DNA from: Rhipidocladum racemiflorum | Lineage: Eukaryota > Streptophyta > Magnoliopsida > Poales > Poaceae | Reading direction: 5' to 3' | Length of the DNA stretch: 64,000 nt | NCBI GenBank assembly: GCA_036346355.1 | Contig: CM070578.1 | Coordinates: forward strand, 10,430,501-10,494,500 | In this document: positions 22,499 through 34,623 of the stretch, in pieces | How the letters are laid out: every line of letters begins with the position of its first letter | Numbering within the stretch: position 1 is the stretch's first letter | Notes under the pieces: generated by a model | Told to the model about the DNA's origin: nothing | Database searches by the model: none | Seen by the model: only the letters and a program-made list of their open reading frames with translations | Translations under genes and position numbers: made by a program

Positions 22499-24364
22499 AT
22501 AACCTGGTTGTTTACCTGTACTAATGCATCATTATTTTGAGCAAGTCAAAGCATGCATGCATCATTGCCCAAGTTCTGCACCCTGGATCCAAAATGTGCT
22601 AATTTGCATTAATTCTGCCGACATGGGTAAAATTACTCCTTTTGTTACCTCCCTTCTCAAATAGAGAGATCGTTCTAAATACGTGTGATGAAACTTTTAA
22701 AATCATGATTATCGATTTACATACGACCCATGTTAGCTTTCACTGACATAAAATAAAGGAATAGGTATATTTTATATCTCTCAATTTTCAAAAGTTTATT
22801 CAATACTCTTAACTATAAAATTAGGTATTTAGCATCTTAAACTTACAAAAAGGATCAATTTACACCTTAGGTGTACATTGATTCGATTTTGTAAGTTTAT
22901 GAGTTAAATACTTGATTTTGTAGTTGAGCGTTTTAAATAGATTTTTTTTTTTAAATGTTGAGATGTGTAAAATAGATTTATTGCAATAATAAATAGAGAA
23001 AAAACAGTCAAAGGTGGACGTGCATGGAGGGCCCTTTTGACGCCGCGATGTCTATCCAGAAACAGGGGAAGATAGCGATAAAGCCGGGAGATGCCGGAGG
23101 ATAAACTGTTCGCAACTATTGTTTCTCCCTCTCAAAATATAAGGCATAACTATTTTTTTACCTTAAATCTCGGTTTTTCTCTCATCTCTTTTGCGCATGC
23201 ATACATGTATTAACTTTCTCTCTCATCTCTCATGCGCATGCATTAACCTCTTCGAGCTCCGCGCGATATAACTCTTTCTTTGGTCTGTGTGTTGATAGAA
23301 GTTACACCTTATATAATGAGAGTGGTTGATTCTGGCATCCAAGCAGTTCGCTCGCTCATCCGGCCAAGGGGTCGCCTTCGTCCCCGCTGCCGTGCAAACT
23401 TTTCTCCATTTTGCACGCAAATATTCTACGGCATGTCCGAATTTGGCTTCCTTCCTCCTCGAGTCGATGCGTTGTTCAAACGTTTTTCCATGTCGCGAGG
23501 CACACTGTTCTTCTTCTCGGTCGGGTACGTGAACTAGTTACTTTTAAACAATGACCGGAATGCATGGTAAGACCCGATGTCTTAAGACGGCGACTTGACG
23601 TTTTTCACGTCATGGATGATCTAAGCAGTCCTTCTAGCAATGCTTTGCCTTTGTTTGATGGGATGCGGTTAAATAGAATAGGATATGGTCATGTACCATT
23701 TGGTTCTATTATTTTGGGTGAATAGAATGGTTCAGTATTTAGAAGGAATATTTCTCAAATTTGTATCACTTGGTTCAGGATAGGATGGTTCCATTCAAGC
23801 AACCAAACATATGGATAACTTTTTTCTTGAACCATCTCATACATATACCACTTGGTACAGACATACAAACACATCCAGTACACATAAACTTCGTAAGAGA
23901 ACCACGAAGTATAGCACATTCTACCGGGTCTCAATACTAGGTTGGTAAATCTTTTACTCAATGGCAACTTGTAGGCACTTTGAATGATTGATACTCAGAA
24001 CTAGGTTGGTGAACTAGATGGCCTTGGAATGGTGGTGCCGTGGTGTGCACGTAGTTATCAATAGTGTACCAGTTGGTATAGTGATATATCTCATTTTGGC
24101 ACTTAAATTAGTGTGTGTCTATATATATATATATATATATCATACTAGTCATGGTACTAATCAATACCGGTCATATCGGTTATATCGACGAAATTTATAA
24201 TATGGTTTATTAAATTATATGTTATATTTGATAGTACTCCCATGTATTTACAGTAATATTATAAGTAAAATTTGGTGTATATATAATTATACATGTATAC
24301 ATATAAATATAGACTATTATATTAAATCCAAAACGATACGCTGTTATGTACTAGTACTAAAATA
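22499..24364. other. Intergenic AT-rich DNA
   Basis: No gene seen. The part near 23640-23970 has the TTTGGTTC-rich look of a MITE, but I cannot close its ends. Near 24040-24350 is a repeat that resembles, in opposite orientation, the stretch at 36020-36375. It includes a (TA)n run at about 24117-24141. Confidence 0.5.
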
Positions 24365-24870
24365 TACTCTCTCCGTTTCACAATGGTTGTAGTTCTAGCA
24401 TTCAAAAATTTTATCAAAATGGTTGTAGTTCTCACATTTCAATGCAATTTTAGAGACAATATAACCTTTGTACCCTTCATCAATACAACCATCTGTTTAG
24501 CTATCGATAAGCATGCAATTCCGAGTTGGTAACTGAACAGTTGCTGTCTGCGGCGAAATAAGGCAACTTGCTAACATAATTTGGAAGTACAAGTGAGCTA
24601 ATTAATATATGCCTTGCTCTGATCGTTTAATTAATCGCCAAACATGGTTGCAGAAAATACTACTCCCTCCTGTCATATAAGAAGTCGTTTTTTATTTTTC
24701 AAAGTCAACGAGATGCCACTTTGACCCCTAAATTTTATCATCGTATTTTTTTAAAAATAGTTATAAAAGTGTAATGTTACAAAGCATTTTTCGTGTCAAA
24801 TTTACTCCTACCATTTTCATATATTCAAACTACCTATTTTAGATATATCTTTGACTGCACGCATTCCAGG
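24365..24870. repeat. Two partial Stowaway-like starts
   Basis: ACTCTCTCCGTTTCAC at 24366 and ACTCCCTCCTGTCAT at 24662 look like Stowaway left ends, but no matching right ends are visible, so these are truncated or degenerate. The first is followed by a repeated AATGGTTGTAGTTCT. Confidence 0.4.
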
Positions 24871-25047
24871 ACGAATTTCTTTTACGACCTTAACCAACTC
24901 GTGCACTCTGCCTAATCAGCTCTGTTTCTGAAATCTGCCCCGTTGCTAGCTTGTACTGTAGCGCAGTAGCAATGGTGGTCGTTTGTGGACTGCCGTTAGC
25001 GTTCGGTCAACAGACGCTGCTCTGTGGTATAATAGAACTGTATTAAC

Positions 25048-25292
25048 TACTCCCTCCGTTTTTTTTTATAAGACGTATTTAGTTTCATTAGGACAAGACT
25101 TTAACCAACGATTAGTTCATTAATATATCATTTATGCAGTACAAAATCATAATTATATATAAGTACTTTTGAATACAAATCTGCTAATATCAATTTTGTG
25201 TCATAAAAATTATATGCTAATAGAGTAATTATTGGTCAAAGCCTTGTCCTAACGAAACCAAATATACCTTATAAAAGAAAACAGAGGGAGTA
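25048..25292. mobile_element. Stowaway MITE
   Basis: TA-CTCCCTCCGTTTTTT on the left, inverse AAACAGAGGGAG-TA on the right. The interior is also inverted: CATTAGGACAAGACTTTAAC against GGTCAAAGCCTTGTCCTAAC. About 245 bp. Confidence 0.85.
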
Positions 25293-27529
25293 GATCAAAT
25301 CATAATGATATTATCTCTTTATTTTTTTTACTTGTAGCTTTGGATATTGATATGGTCTCTAATACATATTTTTAATCATGACATTCTAATAACTAGCAAA
25401 TTTACTTGCGTAACTGTGCGGCAAGATATTATGATACGATTATCTTTAATATATAATTATGTTTTCTATAATAGAGTATTTGTTACATAACTCTAATATC
25501 TATATATGATTAATATACACCGTTATAATATTGCCCCACTAAAATAAGTGATGGAGATCTTTCTCTTTTCTTTCAATTAATGAGAGTTTTTTTTAGAATA
25601 TTTTCTTTTTTTAGAATTATTATAGGACTTTCTTACCCTTTAAATGAAGGATGCGCCTTGAATATCATGGATTGTTTTATTATATAGATGTGTAAGTACT
25701 TCTTGTGTTTAAACGCAAGATGAAAAACCTGAACCATAAGGAAACGCCCGTTCTTACTATTCTGGTCTCCAACATCGAATTCATTCTCCCTTGCAATTCA
25801 ATAATCTGTCGACGATGATGGCCGCGATGTGTCGTTGGCTCGTTGCTCACTAGCAATACCAGCATGTGTGTGTCGGTGAGTGCGCCGATTAGGGTACTTG
25901 CTCAGCTGGCCAGATCACTCGTCAAAATCATCATTCAGCTAGTCTTATTCACAAGTAGCTTATGCAGAATGCACTACATTGATAATGCAATTGCGATCGA
26001 TGATCAGATAAACTTAAACAGGGTTCCATGTTCCTCTGCTCTGTCGATCAATTGCGCCTAATGTTCATGGACCTAACAATGCTCGGCCAGCACACCTGCT
26101 TGTATCGTAGCATTGCATTTTTGCAAAATGGCAGGAATCCCTTGCCATCCAATAGTTTATCGACGGTGATGGCTGCAATGTATCGCCATATATTAAGAAG
26201 GTGATACATCGACATATATTCACTTGGCTATAATGATATAAGTAATATGATATGCACTACAAAAAAGTACGGATAGAAAGAGACAAGCATTGCAACAATG
26301 CAATTAAGAGATGCATATATATTACTAAAGTATTTAAATATGATACGCGCGCAAGTGCACAGGTTTGGCCTATTATTTCTGTAAAAAAAATTCAAAAAAT
26401 TATTTAAAAATCCCCTAATCAACCATCATAAGCGGAGGTCTCCGGATGAGTTAACGGATGCATTCGACCATTTACCGAAAATTCCCTGGCAAGACGTCAA
26501 CTCATAGACATAGTTCATCCATCCCATCAAAGGCACATCAAAGGCACTCAACTGAGCCCCTCTACAATCCATCCGAAGCAAAATCCCTGCGCCCAAGCCG
26601 CTGTTCGGTACGCCAAGAACGCCAACTCACCAAGGTCCCACCGCCGCATATTAGGGTCCACCATAGCCGTTATAACTCGGTCCGCCATCAGGTTAAGGGA
26701 AATATGTTTTGCTTTTTTACGAGAGTTTCTAAGATATTTCATTCTTGAGAGGTGCTTCTACGATCTCTATGTTTTAGTCTTAGCTTACGATTAAACAAGT
26801 AAACCGCGGAATTTTGGTTGCGACGACTCTGAACTTGCCTAAGCATCCCGACGCCATCTATGTACCAGTGCTGTGAAAACATATGTGCTCCATGGATGAA
26901 CGTGGTCCAGTACACTAAATTCAATATGGACCGCTCATTTTTTTAGATCCAATGGATCTGATTAGCTAGTACTTATTTATACTTCCACCGGTAGTATAGT
27001 AGTAGAAATACCTTTAACAAATCAACGGCTAGTTTTAATTTCTACTACACATTATATACTGCCAGTATAATATACCGTAAAATTTGTCTAAGCGATTAAT
27101 CGTAATACGGCCAATTAATTGAAATTTAACGGATGATTATACATTCTTATTAATATATTTATTTACATTTAGAATTAATTAGAAATATTTTAGTTACCCA
27201 AAGTTATTATAAATTATCACCCTACAAAACATGTTTTACATACTATGAATAATATGACATAATATTATAAAATAATTTATCGCACTTAGTGTATAAAAAT
27301 AAGCTATTTTTATGATTAAATGGGAAAACAGATGATTAATCAAAAAACGACTGATTAGTCGGATTATACGGTCAATTAATCGTTCTATAGTGTTAATTAC
27401 ACTTTGATTAAACTATTTATGATGGTATAGCCGCCATCAACGATTAATCGGTTGAGTCAACCGTTTTTCACAACAGTGGTAGTGGTATGTACCTTTGAGC
27501 TTCTAGACATGCATGCAATGGTGAAAAAT
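25293..27529. other. AT-rich intergenic DNA
   Basis: No gene supported. A 96-aa ORF at 26458-26748 has no recognisable domain. Part of 26980-27085 resembles 48150-48240, so a dispersed element is likely. The rest is unremarkable. Confidence 0.5.
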
Positions 27530-28205
27530 ACATGGGGATTGGGAGGTGCGACTGTACGAGGAGGAGGTCAATTTTCTTTGCTCGAGGAGGCCTGTATATG
27601 AATGCGAAGCAGCCGAATTTCGTCAAACGGTTTGAAGTTCCTGGTTTGCCTGATCAATCGATCTGTACGGCTCAAGTTAAAAACTTCAGATCATGGAGAA
27701 AACCGCAGGATTTGTCTTCAAAAGACGATGCAGAGTTTGGCCGCGTTACGGACATTTGATCCCAGGGTACGACGAAAAGAAAAACGTGAGCCCGATGGTT
27801 TACTCTATTTGCCCAGTACGACCTTCAACCATCTTATTAAATTTTTTTAAAAGAAAATGATATCTGCTATGTGCCTAACGGTGTCAAGCAACATGTCGCC
27901 TTCATCAAATTTATAGATTTAAATTAGACTCCACACTATATACAACCTTTGCAGTATGCTTAACTTAATTAACGAGGATTTGTGGATGTATGTGGTAGTA
28001 CTGTTGTTTACCGTTCAAACACGAAGAACCGTAATTCTAATTCAATCAGAACTTTGGGCCCTAAAAGATGAAGAAAGACGCAAAGCTTGTCTTCACAAAA
28101 CAGAGCAAAGGATACGCCAAACGCATGGCAAAATTCGAACCTTTTCGTCCCGGGGCACGATGAAAATGCGGGGCAAGCAGATGGCTTGCTATTGTTTATT
28201 ATGAT
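27530..28205. repeat. Diverged duplicated segment
   Basis: The stretch 27700-27810 (TTTGTCTTCAAAAGACGATG, then CCAGGGTACGACGAAAA) reappears in altered form at 28085-28195 (CTTGTCTTCACAAAACAGAG, then CCGGGGCACGATGAAAA). Short ORFs in each copy are not conserved in frame. It may be a decayed tandem gene fragment. The parent gene is not recognised. Confidence 0.3.
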
Positions 28206-29665
28206 TGGTTTGTCAAATGCATTATAGCTCAGACATCCAAATTGGTGTATTTTTAGCACCGACAGAAATCAGACGAAAAGCTCGGTTTAGATTCCTTTGT
28301 TGACATGGCCACTCCATGCTTGTCCCTGACAAATGCACTGTTTCGTTCCATCGATTTACATGCCAGCAGGACCTGCACACACGGCCAAGTCTAAGGTCAA
28401 AAAGACTGCAATTTGAGGGGCCTATTCACGGAAACTTAAAACATCTGGGGAGAAGACTGTATAGATGCCGTTCATACTAGAGCATAATCAACTATTTGCT
28501 TTAAACCATTTCACAGGTGGTGGCATTTTTCTGAACCATAAAACTGATCAAACTAAGTCTAGAAACGAGAAAGCAAAGAGAGCACTAATGGGGACCAGTA
28601 CTATCTCATACACGCGCATCGTGTGGTAGTGTTAAAGCATGACTACATTGCATAGAGGCGGAACTAGGGGTGCCCGGCAGACCAGCCTGTCTCGGTCGTC
28701 CTGCAACCATCAAAGATAAGGAAACACATCGTATAGCAATGTCAAAAATAATATGCAATAATCATTCTAAAAACCTAATATTAAAATCTAATTCAAATTA
28801 AACTCAAATATGAGTATACCTTGCTCAAATACAATCAAATACAGAATAAACATCCACGTAGTCTTTCACGGAATTTATGGGTTGGAAGTGGAACGACTGG
28901 TACATTCTGTGAATCTTCGTCACTGAAGAAGGTAGCTTTCATGGAATGATCACTACCAAAAGTTCAGTCAGGGATCAGGGTGTGGAAAACGCGTGAAGAA
29001 AGGTGAACAAGCAATTGAAAATATGTATGAAACCCTTTCCCAACACAAGATTCCTACAGTCGAAATGAGTAGGAAATATCCTCACAGTTGGGAACCTGAG
29101 GTTTTCATGGGAAAAATGCCCATAATAGTGAGGAAATAACATAGTTAGCCCCAAGCTGTAGCATAAATTCTGTGAGGAGCACAATCTTTTACATGAAAAA
29201 TACAATCATATGACCAGGAAAAAAAAAAGATATGAGAGATGATTGAAAGAAAAGCCTTAAAGGTAGCAATGCAAAGAACGAATCCATATGGATGAGTGCA
29301 AACATTTCAATAACCGAAACTCAAGATCAAAGCAATAGACTTACCATCCGATGACTGTTTAGTGGACTTTGGCTAGGTGGATTCAAAAATCTGCAAGTGC
29401 GAGTCACTCTCACAGCAAATCACAACTGGTGCACAAATGATTAAAAGGACGGACTTTCCCTTATCCTTTGAGCTGCACATATACTGGTTGAAACAGCTCT
29501 TGCAAAAGACATGCTTTCTTACTGGTTCCAATGCTTTGGTATGAAGAATGGACCTGGGCATTGTGACTAGTGAGGTCTTCCGGCTTGTCATTGTCAGGCT
29601 TCATGCTCTACTCGTCCAGTAAAAGTCCTTTGCAGCAGCCACAGCCCAGAAACCAACTGAACATG
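28206..29665. other. Region downstream of the putative small ORF
   Basis: No open frame of note. On the minus strand, a 45-nt segment near 29347-29391 has an acceptor TTGCAG and a donor ATG|GTAAGT. It could therefore be a noncoding exon of a transcript starting near 30.2 kb. Confidence 0.3.
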
Positions 29666-30049
29666 TTATCGTCGTCGAGAACGTTTACCACTAAAAACAA
29701 AGGAGCTACCAACATTCATTCAAAGAGTCAATTCTAGAAACAAACAGAGTTTTGTCATGCTTGCAAACAAACAGATGATGATGTCAGAATTCAACTCTGT
29801 GGCATCTCGAGGTTTCGGGGACTTAATTATAAAAATATTTTCAAACTATAAATAAAATAAAATTATATTAAATTATATTATATTAATTTTTTTTAAAAAA
29901 AAACTCAAAGAAACAAAAACTTACTCGATTTCCCCAGCTTCAACCGCCGTCATTGCCTTGGCCAGTTCGCTGGAAGGCGTGGCGAGGGTGACGACCAAGC
30001 CCAACCCAATCTCGTACTGGGCCAACATGCTTTCCAACACAGGCTCCAT
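29666..30049 (-). CDS. Putative 49-aa small protein, two exons
   Basis: Not a recognised gene. On the minus strand an ATG at 30049 in strong context (AAAATGG) opens a frame with no stop for 41 codons (MEPVLESMLAQYEIGLGLVV...). The frame reaches a canonical donor ATCGA|GTAAGT at 29925/29924. A good acceptor TTTTTAG precedes 29690, and joining the two continues the frame to a basic tail GKRSRRR and a stop at 29666-29668. Exons 29925-30049 and 29666-29690; 150 nt. The other two frames of the first exon are closed before the donor. The GC-rich leader upstream looks like a plant promoter or first exon. It could equally be a noncoding transcript. Confidence 0.3.
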
Positions 30050-30818
30050 TTTCGTCCAGCTCCAGCCTCCGGCCCAATACGAGCAGCTTCGTCGGTCCCT
30101 CCCTCCCCGTGCGCGGCGGCGCCATCCCGCGGCGCGGCGCGGCGCTTCACGGCGCCCACCGCCAACACAGTGTGCTAATCACCGCCGTTTCGCCTGGCCC
30201 CCTGTTTCTGTTTGACCTCGAAACCGCGAATTCCCGAGAGAAAAGAAAGGCGGGTCCGGGAGGTGCAGTACAGACAGCCTCGTGCTGTTGCTCTCCGTGA
30301 TCCCGCTTCCCGTGAGCCCGCCCGGCCGGCGCCCCAGCCTACGGAATGATGAGGAATGGGTGATGATAACGACGACGATGAGCAGAGCACGTCCACATCC
30401 GTGGTCGATACTATACTGTCCCATCAATCAATGCCGGTGCTAACTGCTAACACCCAGACCACCTACACCTCATCGCCGGTTTTAATTCCAGCTCCGCCTG
30501 CATGTTTATCCTCTGCTCCGGCACGTTTATCCTCTGCTCCGGCACTGTTCCTCCCTGTAGGCTGAAGCAGTTTTTCTAGTCTTGGCCCATGCGCTGGTCG
30601 GTGGTGTCCCACCCGGCCAAACTGAAGAGTTTGGAACGTCAGATAGCGCCAAAAGCAACAAACACACCGGGTAAATGTTTCACGCCAATGTTGTACTACT
30701 GCTGGTATTCATACGCTAGACTAGAGTTTTTATTACGTAGTACTTGAAAGGTACCATGGACACAACCGAGTTAAGATTTTTTTTTTAACCAAAAGTTTAA
30801 ACTTGTCTTTAAACTCTT
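30050..30818. promoter_or_regulatory. GC-rich island upstream of the small ORF
   Basis: About 30050-30560 is GC-rich and CpG-dense compared with its AT-rich surroundings, a usual sign of a grass gene start. Both strands have ORFs there, but none shows a domain. A short duplicated unit (GTTTATCCTCTGCTCCGGCA) occurs twice near 30504-30545. Confidence 0.4.
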
Positions 30819-30985
30819 ATATCTTTTAAGAGAGGTGTTTCTATGCTCTTCCTTTTAAAAATTGCACAACTATTAAAGCATGAATGAAGGCTAAACGGTG
30901 ATTACTTACCCCTTCGCTTGCTTCAAGATTTGTGCAACTTGTACTAGAAGAAAGAGCATAGAAGCACCTCTCATCTTTTAAATAT
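30819..30985. mobile_element. Small foldback MITE-like element
   Basis: Inverted arms of about 32 bp, ATATCTTTTAAGAGAGGTGT at 30819 and its inverse ending TCTTTTAAATAT at 30985, enclose about 100 bp. The core AGAAGC(A/G)CCTCT also appears near 46874 and 63613. Confidence 0.55.
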
Positions 30986-32978
30986 TTGATACCTCTTAGC
31001 ACCAGCTGGATGTATATTTTGATACTTTTTGAAGATGGTAAAAAATCTTTTCATAGGCAGTGCATATGACTGTCATAACAAGAACTGTCCAGTAATGTCT
31101 CAACGGTTTAAGGCTCGTTCTGTCAATGTGTCGTAACGTGTGGATGAATCTGGTTAATTATCCTGATACAGAGATTTATCCTTCTTGAGAGGAGGCTGCA
31201 CACGGAAGGGTAGGGCGGAAAAAAACTGGATGGTGTGATAGCCACTGATAACCGAAATATCAAGCCGACCGTAGGTGCGTTCTTATTTCAGGGAAGAAAG
31301 GCAAACAAGCCGTATCTGTGCAGATTGCAAGCATGAGATCCTTCCAATGTGTTGCCATGCCCATGTTGCAAAGCAAATATGCAAGGTGATGATATACTCT
31401 ACCTGGAAGGGTTTACATTATCGAACCGAGCTCGAAAATTGCCCTAGCGGTATCGATTTTTTGTCGAAAATCGGTAGAAATCAAACAAAATTCAAAGTCA
31501 AACTTTTGAACTTGCGGCAAATAGCGGTGAAATAACTCAATTTTCGACCGATTTACATAAAAAAAATCGGCACACTAAGCAGAAATTGGGAACAAAATTC
31601 AAAGAAAATTTGTCAAAATTTTTTCCTCAAATTTCATAGCAAATGTCAAAATACTATTAATACTAATTTTAGAGAACTTTTTCCAAATTTCTCATTTTTA
31701 AATTTAAATTTGAATGCGACCAATTTATCGATCGATTCTGTTTATTTAATTGGTCCGACACGATCAAAAATCATGATTTTTATCGTTATTTCAGACCCTA
31801 CAACCTGGTCCTCCCGAATCGCCTCCCACGCTGCGCCTACCCACCGGGCCAAGGGAGCAGACAATAAATGGACAGGCATAAATCGACAAGCAGCAGGACA
31901 GCAAGAAGCTTCGATCGATACTCAACGCAGCAGGAGCAAGTACCTGTTTAGCCATAAACACACAAGTAATCCGCTACAGTGCAGAGGAGAATTGAATGCC
32001 TGCCATGCCACTCGCGGCAGCATGAGATCAGGCCGGATCTTTACCGGTTCATTGGAGCACAAGACACATTTAATCTACCTTCGATGGCAAGCATTCCTGT
32101 GCCTGTGTGCCGATCGCCGCGCCTGACTTGGCAGTGAGATTTGGTGAGACAGTTAGAGTGGTTGCCGCTGTCCATCCGTTCACCGGCCGTTTTCTTGCAC
32201 GCAGCAGCATAAGCAGATGTCCCAGGAGGTAATTAATGGCGCGCCTGCGGTACACACCTGCTGCAAGAACTCAAAACCGTCGTCTGCAGCATTTCAGACA
32301 TCACGGAGGCATTACGTAATTAAGGGCAGCTGGTGCAGTAAGCAGCAGTACTAGGAGTCCTGAAATTTTGGCGCAGCTACTCCGTCCAACCGTGCTCCTC
32401 CATGTTCCACGAGCGTATAAAGCAGAGACGACAGATGAGTCCTCTGCTCATAATTATCCTTGGTACTGCCAGTTTAGATCTATCGCATCCAAAAAATTAA
32501 CGACGACTACGCGTGATCAATCGTATCCAGCTTGTCTGAAAGAAATCGCGATTCGGGCGAGCTTTTGCAGCCGAAAGGTCAGGACTGTGGGCAGCAGTCC
32601 AGCATTGCTGATAAACGCATCCAGGGATACGTATGCTGTACGAGCTTTTATGTGCCAACGTAGCATTACTATGTACTACATGCTATACTATACAACGACA
32701 TTGCTTTCAAAGATCGGAAGTCGGAACAGTGCCGGATGCCTCTGAAGAATTTCAGCAAGCTGATCGACGTAGCCTACAACTAGAGCAGGCAGGCTGATTA
32801 CCCACTTCACCCAAATGCTAGCTCCTACTCATTGCTAACCTTCTGAGCCTTTTTTTTACCCTTGAATTTTTTTTGAAGCCACTGTTTATCTAGCCCCTCC
32901 TGTTTTTTTTTTTTTTCTTTTTACAAATTTAACTCCTCGTGCGTAAATTTGCAAATTTGACACACTCCCTCACTACAA
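30986..32978. other. Intergenic DNA including a dispersed repeat copy
   Basis: 31410-31800 is the second copy of the AT-rich repeat at 20405-20745. The rest, including 31800-32760 with a 138-aa and a 125-aa ORF, shows no recognisable domain, codon pattern or splice structure. I see no gene. Confidence 0.5.
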
Positions 32979-33617
32979 AAGGTGCGGCAGATAACACGTG
33001 TCCTCTGTCACGCCCGGGGAGCGTGGAAGCTGACGAAGCTCGACCAGCACCACGGCATGGCGACTGAGAGTGGAAGCAGTGTGGCCTACCATGACTAGAG
33101 GACTTATGCGCTACCCGATAGTGACAGCGAGGGCTGCCGCGCTCGGTCGTCATGCTGCGACGCCGACCGAGCTCCGCTAGCTTCCACTCCTCGGGCTCGG
33201 AAGAGGACACGTGTCACCTGCCGCACCTTCCGTGATGGGGAAGGGGCCCAAATTTGCAAATCCACACATGAGAGGGCTAGTTTTGAAGGAAAAATGGTTT
33301 CATTTTTTTCAAAGTCTAGCTCTTGTGCGAACACAATTAAAAAAATAATCTCTTCTCTTACCGCGGAAGCGACGGTAGGTGACACGTGTCACCTATCGTG
33401 CTCGTGTATTGCGACAGGGGCCCAAAACCATGGCCAGCCGGGTGGCGAACACCATGGGCACGACAACAAGGTGGCGGTGCAGCAGGTGCAGCGCATTTGC
33501 TCGCATTAGGTAGGATCAGTAGGACTTGCAAAAGTGCCCGAGCTCGACAGATTCTGTTGCGGTCAACACCCCAACCTCCTGCTATGATACACGAGCACAG
33601 ATAACACGTGTTACTTA
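32979..33617. repeat. Two adjacent foldback elements carrying ACACGTGT G-boxes
   Basis: The first has inverted arms 32979-33006 and 33202-33229 (AAGGTGCGGCAG...ACACGTGTCCTCT and its inverse). The second has arms near 33376-33405 and 33585-33617. The four octamers ACACGTGT at 32994, 33207, 33382 and 33604 all lie in the arms. 33376-33395 is a perfect 20-bp palindrome centred on CACGTG. A start CACTACAAAAGG at 32971 hints at a DNA transposon. No ORF is supported. Confidence 0.55.
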
Positions 33618-34623
33618 TAGACACTTTCATGGTCTGAACGAAGACTATCCTTACGATTACGTTCATGCAGAACTAAATTTGCAAACATGAAAAAATGTAG
33701 ACAGAGCTTGAAAAGCTAAGCCTTATGGTCAGTTACCACTTCCCCTGTTCATCGTTGGAATCTTGGCGCAGACGCGACCTCCATTTCTTCTCTCACCGCG
33801 TCCGTCCATACTCTACAGAGTCCGAGCTTTCGTAGGTTTTGTGAAGTGCGATGGATGCCTCAGGCAGGAGTCATGACACGATAGGAAGAAGGGCGCTTAG
33901 GGCGCAGGGTTACTCATTTCACATCAACACCCTGCACAATTGTCGGTAGCCTTGCTTTCCTCACTGGCACATGGAGTTTTGCAAGCAAAAAATAAAAGAG
34001 GGGAAAAGAAGAGGAAGAAGCGATTGCGCATTTTGCTCTTCTTCGAGCTCTCCTCCGTGATTTACAGCAAGGATAAAATGATTTGCAAAATAGCGCGTGC
34101 ACACAAAAGGTCATGGTACAAAGGGCACCAACCTGTTTTCGATTACGTGGTGATGGTGCTCGATTATTATCAAACAAAAGTGTAGAGCCAAACCGAATGC
34201 TCCGTGATAAATTGCTGGTTTGTTTTCTTCCTGAGGGAACGGGAGTAGTAGTGTTTATGCCAACATACTGCCCCAGGTGTCATTGGTCCCCTTCTCGGAA
34301 TGTCTCAGTTTTGTTTTAAAACGCAGCTGTGTATCCGCCCATCAATCGATAGCAAGTTGACGAAATCATAAGAACGAGAACAGAGAGCACACGTAAAGTA
34401 GAGACAAGGCCCTTTCTCTTTTATTAGATAGATTTTCTGTACAAGACAATGCCTAATATGTAGAAGAAACACCATGAAGATGAATTTAGATTCGCCCACC
34501 AATAGATAGAGTCATTTCAAATATGAACCGAGATTCTATTTGATCCATAACACTTCTCTTGAACGAATACCGCGTAATATACATATCTCATTAAAAATTT
34601 CTTTAAAAAATCTAGTGGAAAAA
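33618..34623. other. Intergenic DNA
   Basis: No gene or clear element. Only short ORFs without recognisable domains. Confidence 0.4.

Noticed and set aside
24365..24870. Two further complete Stowaway MITEs
   Set aside because: Only left ends are present; no matching right ends found.
31710..32745. ORFs of 138 and 125 aa
   Set aside because: The first begins inside an AT-rich repeat, and neither shows recognisable motifs.
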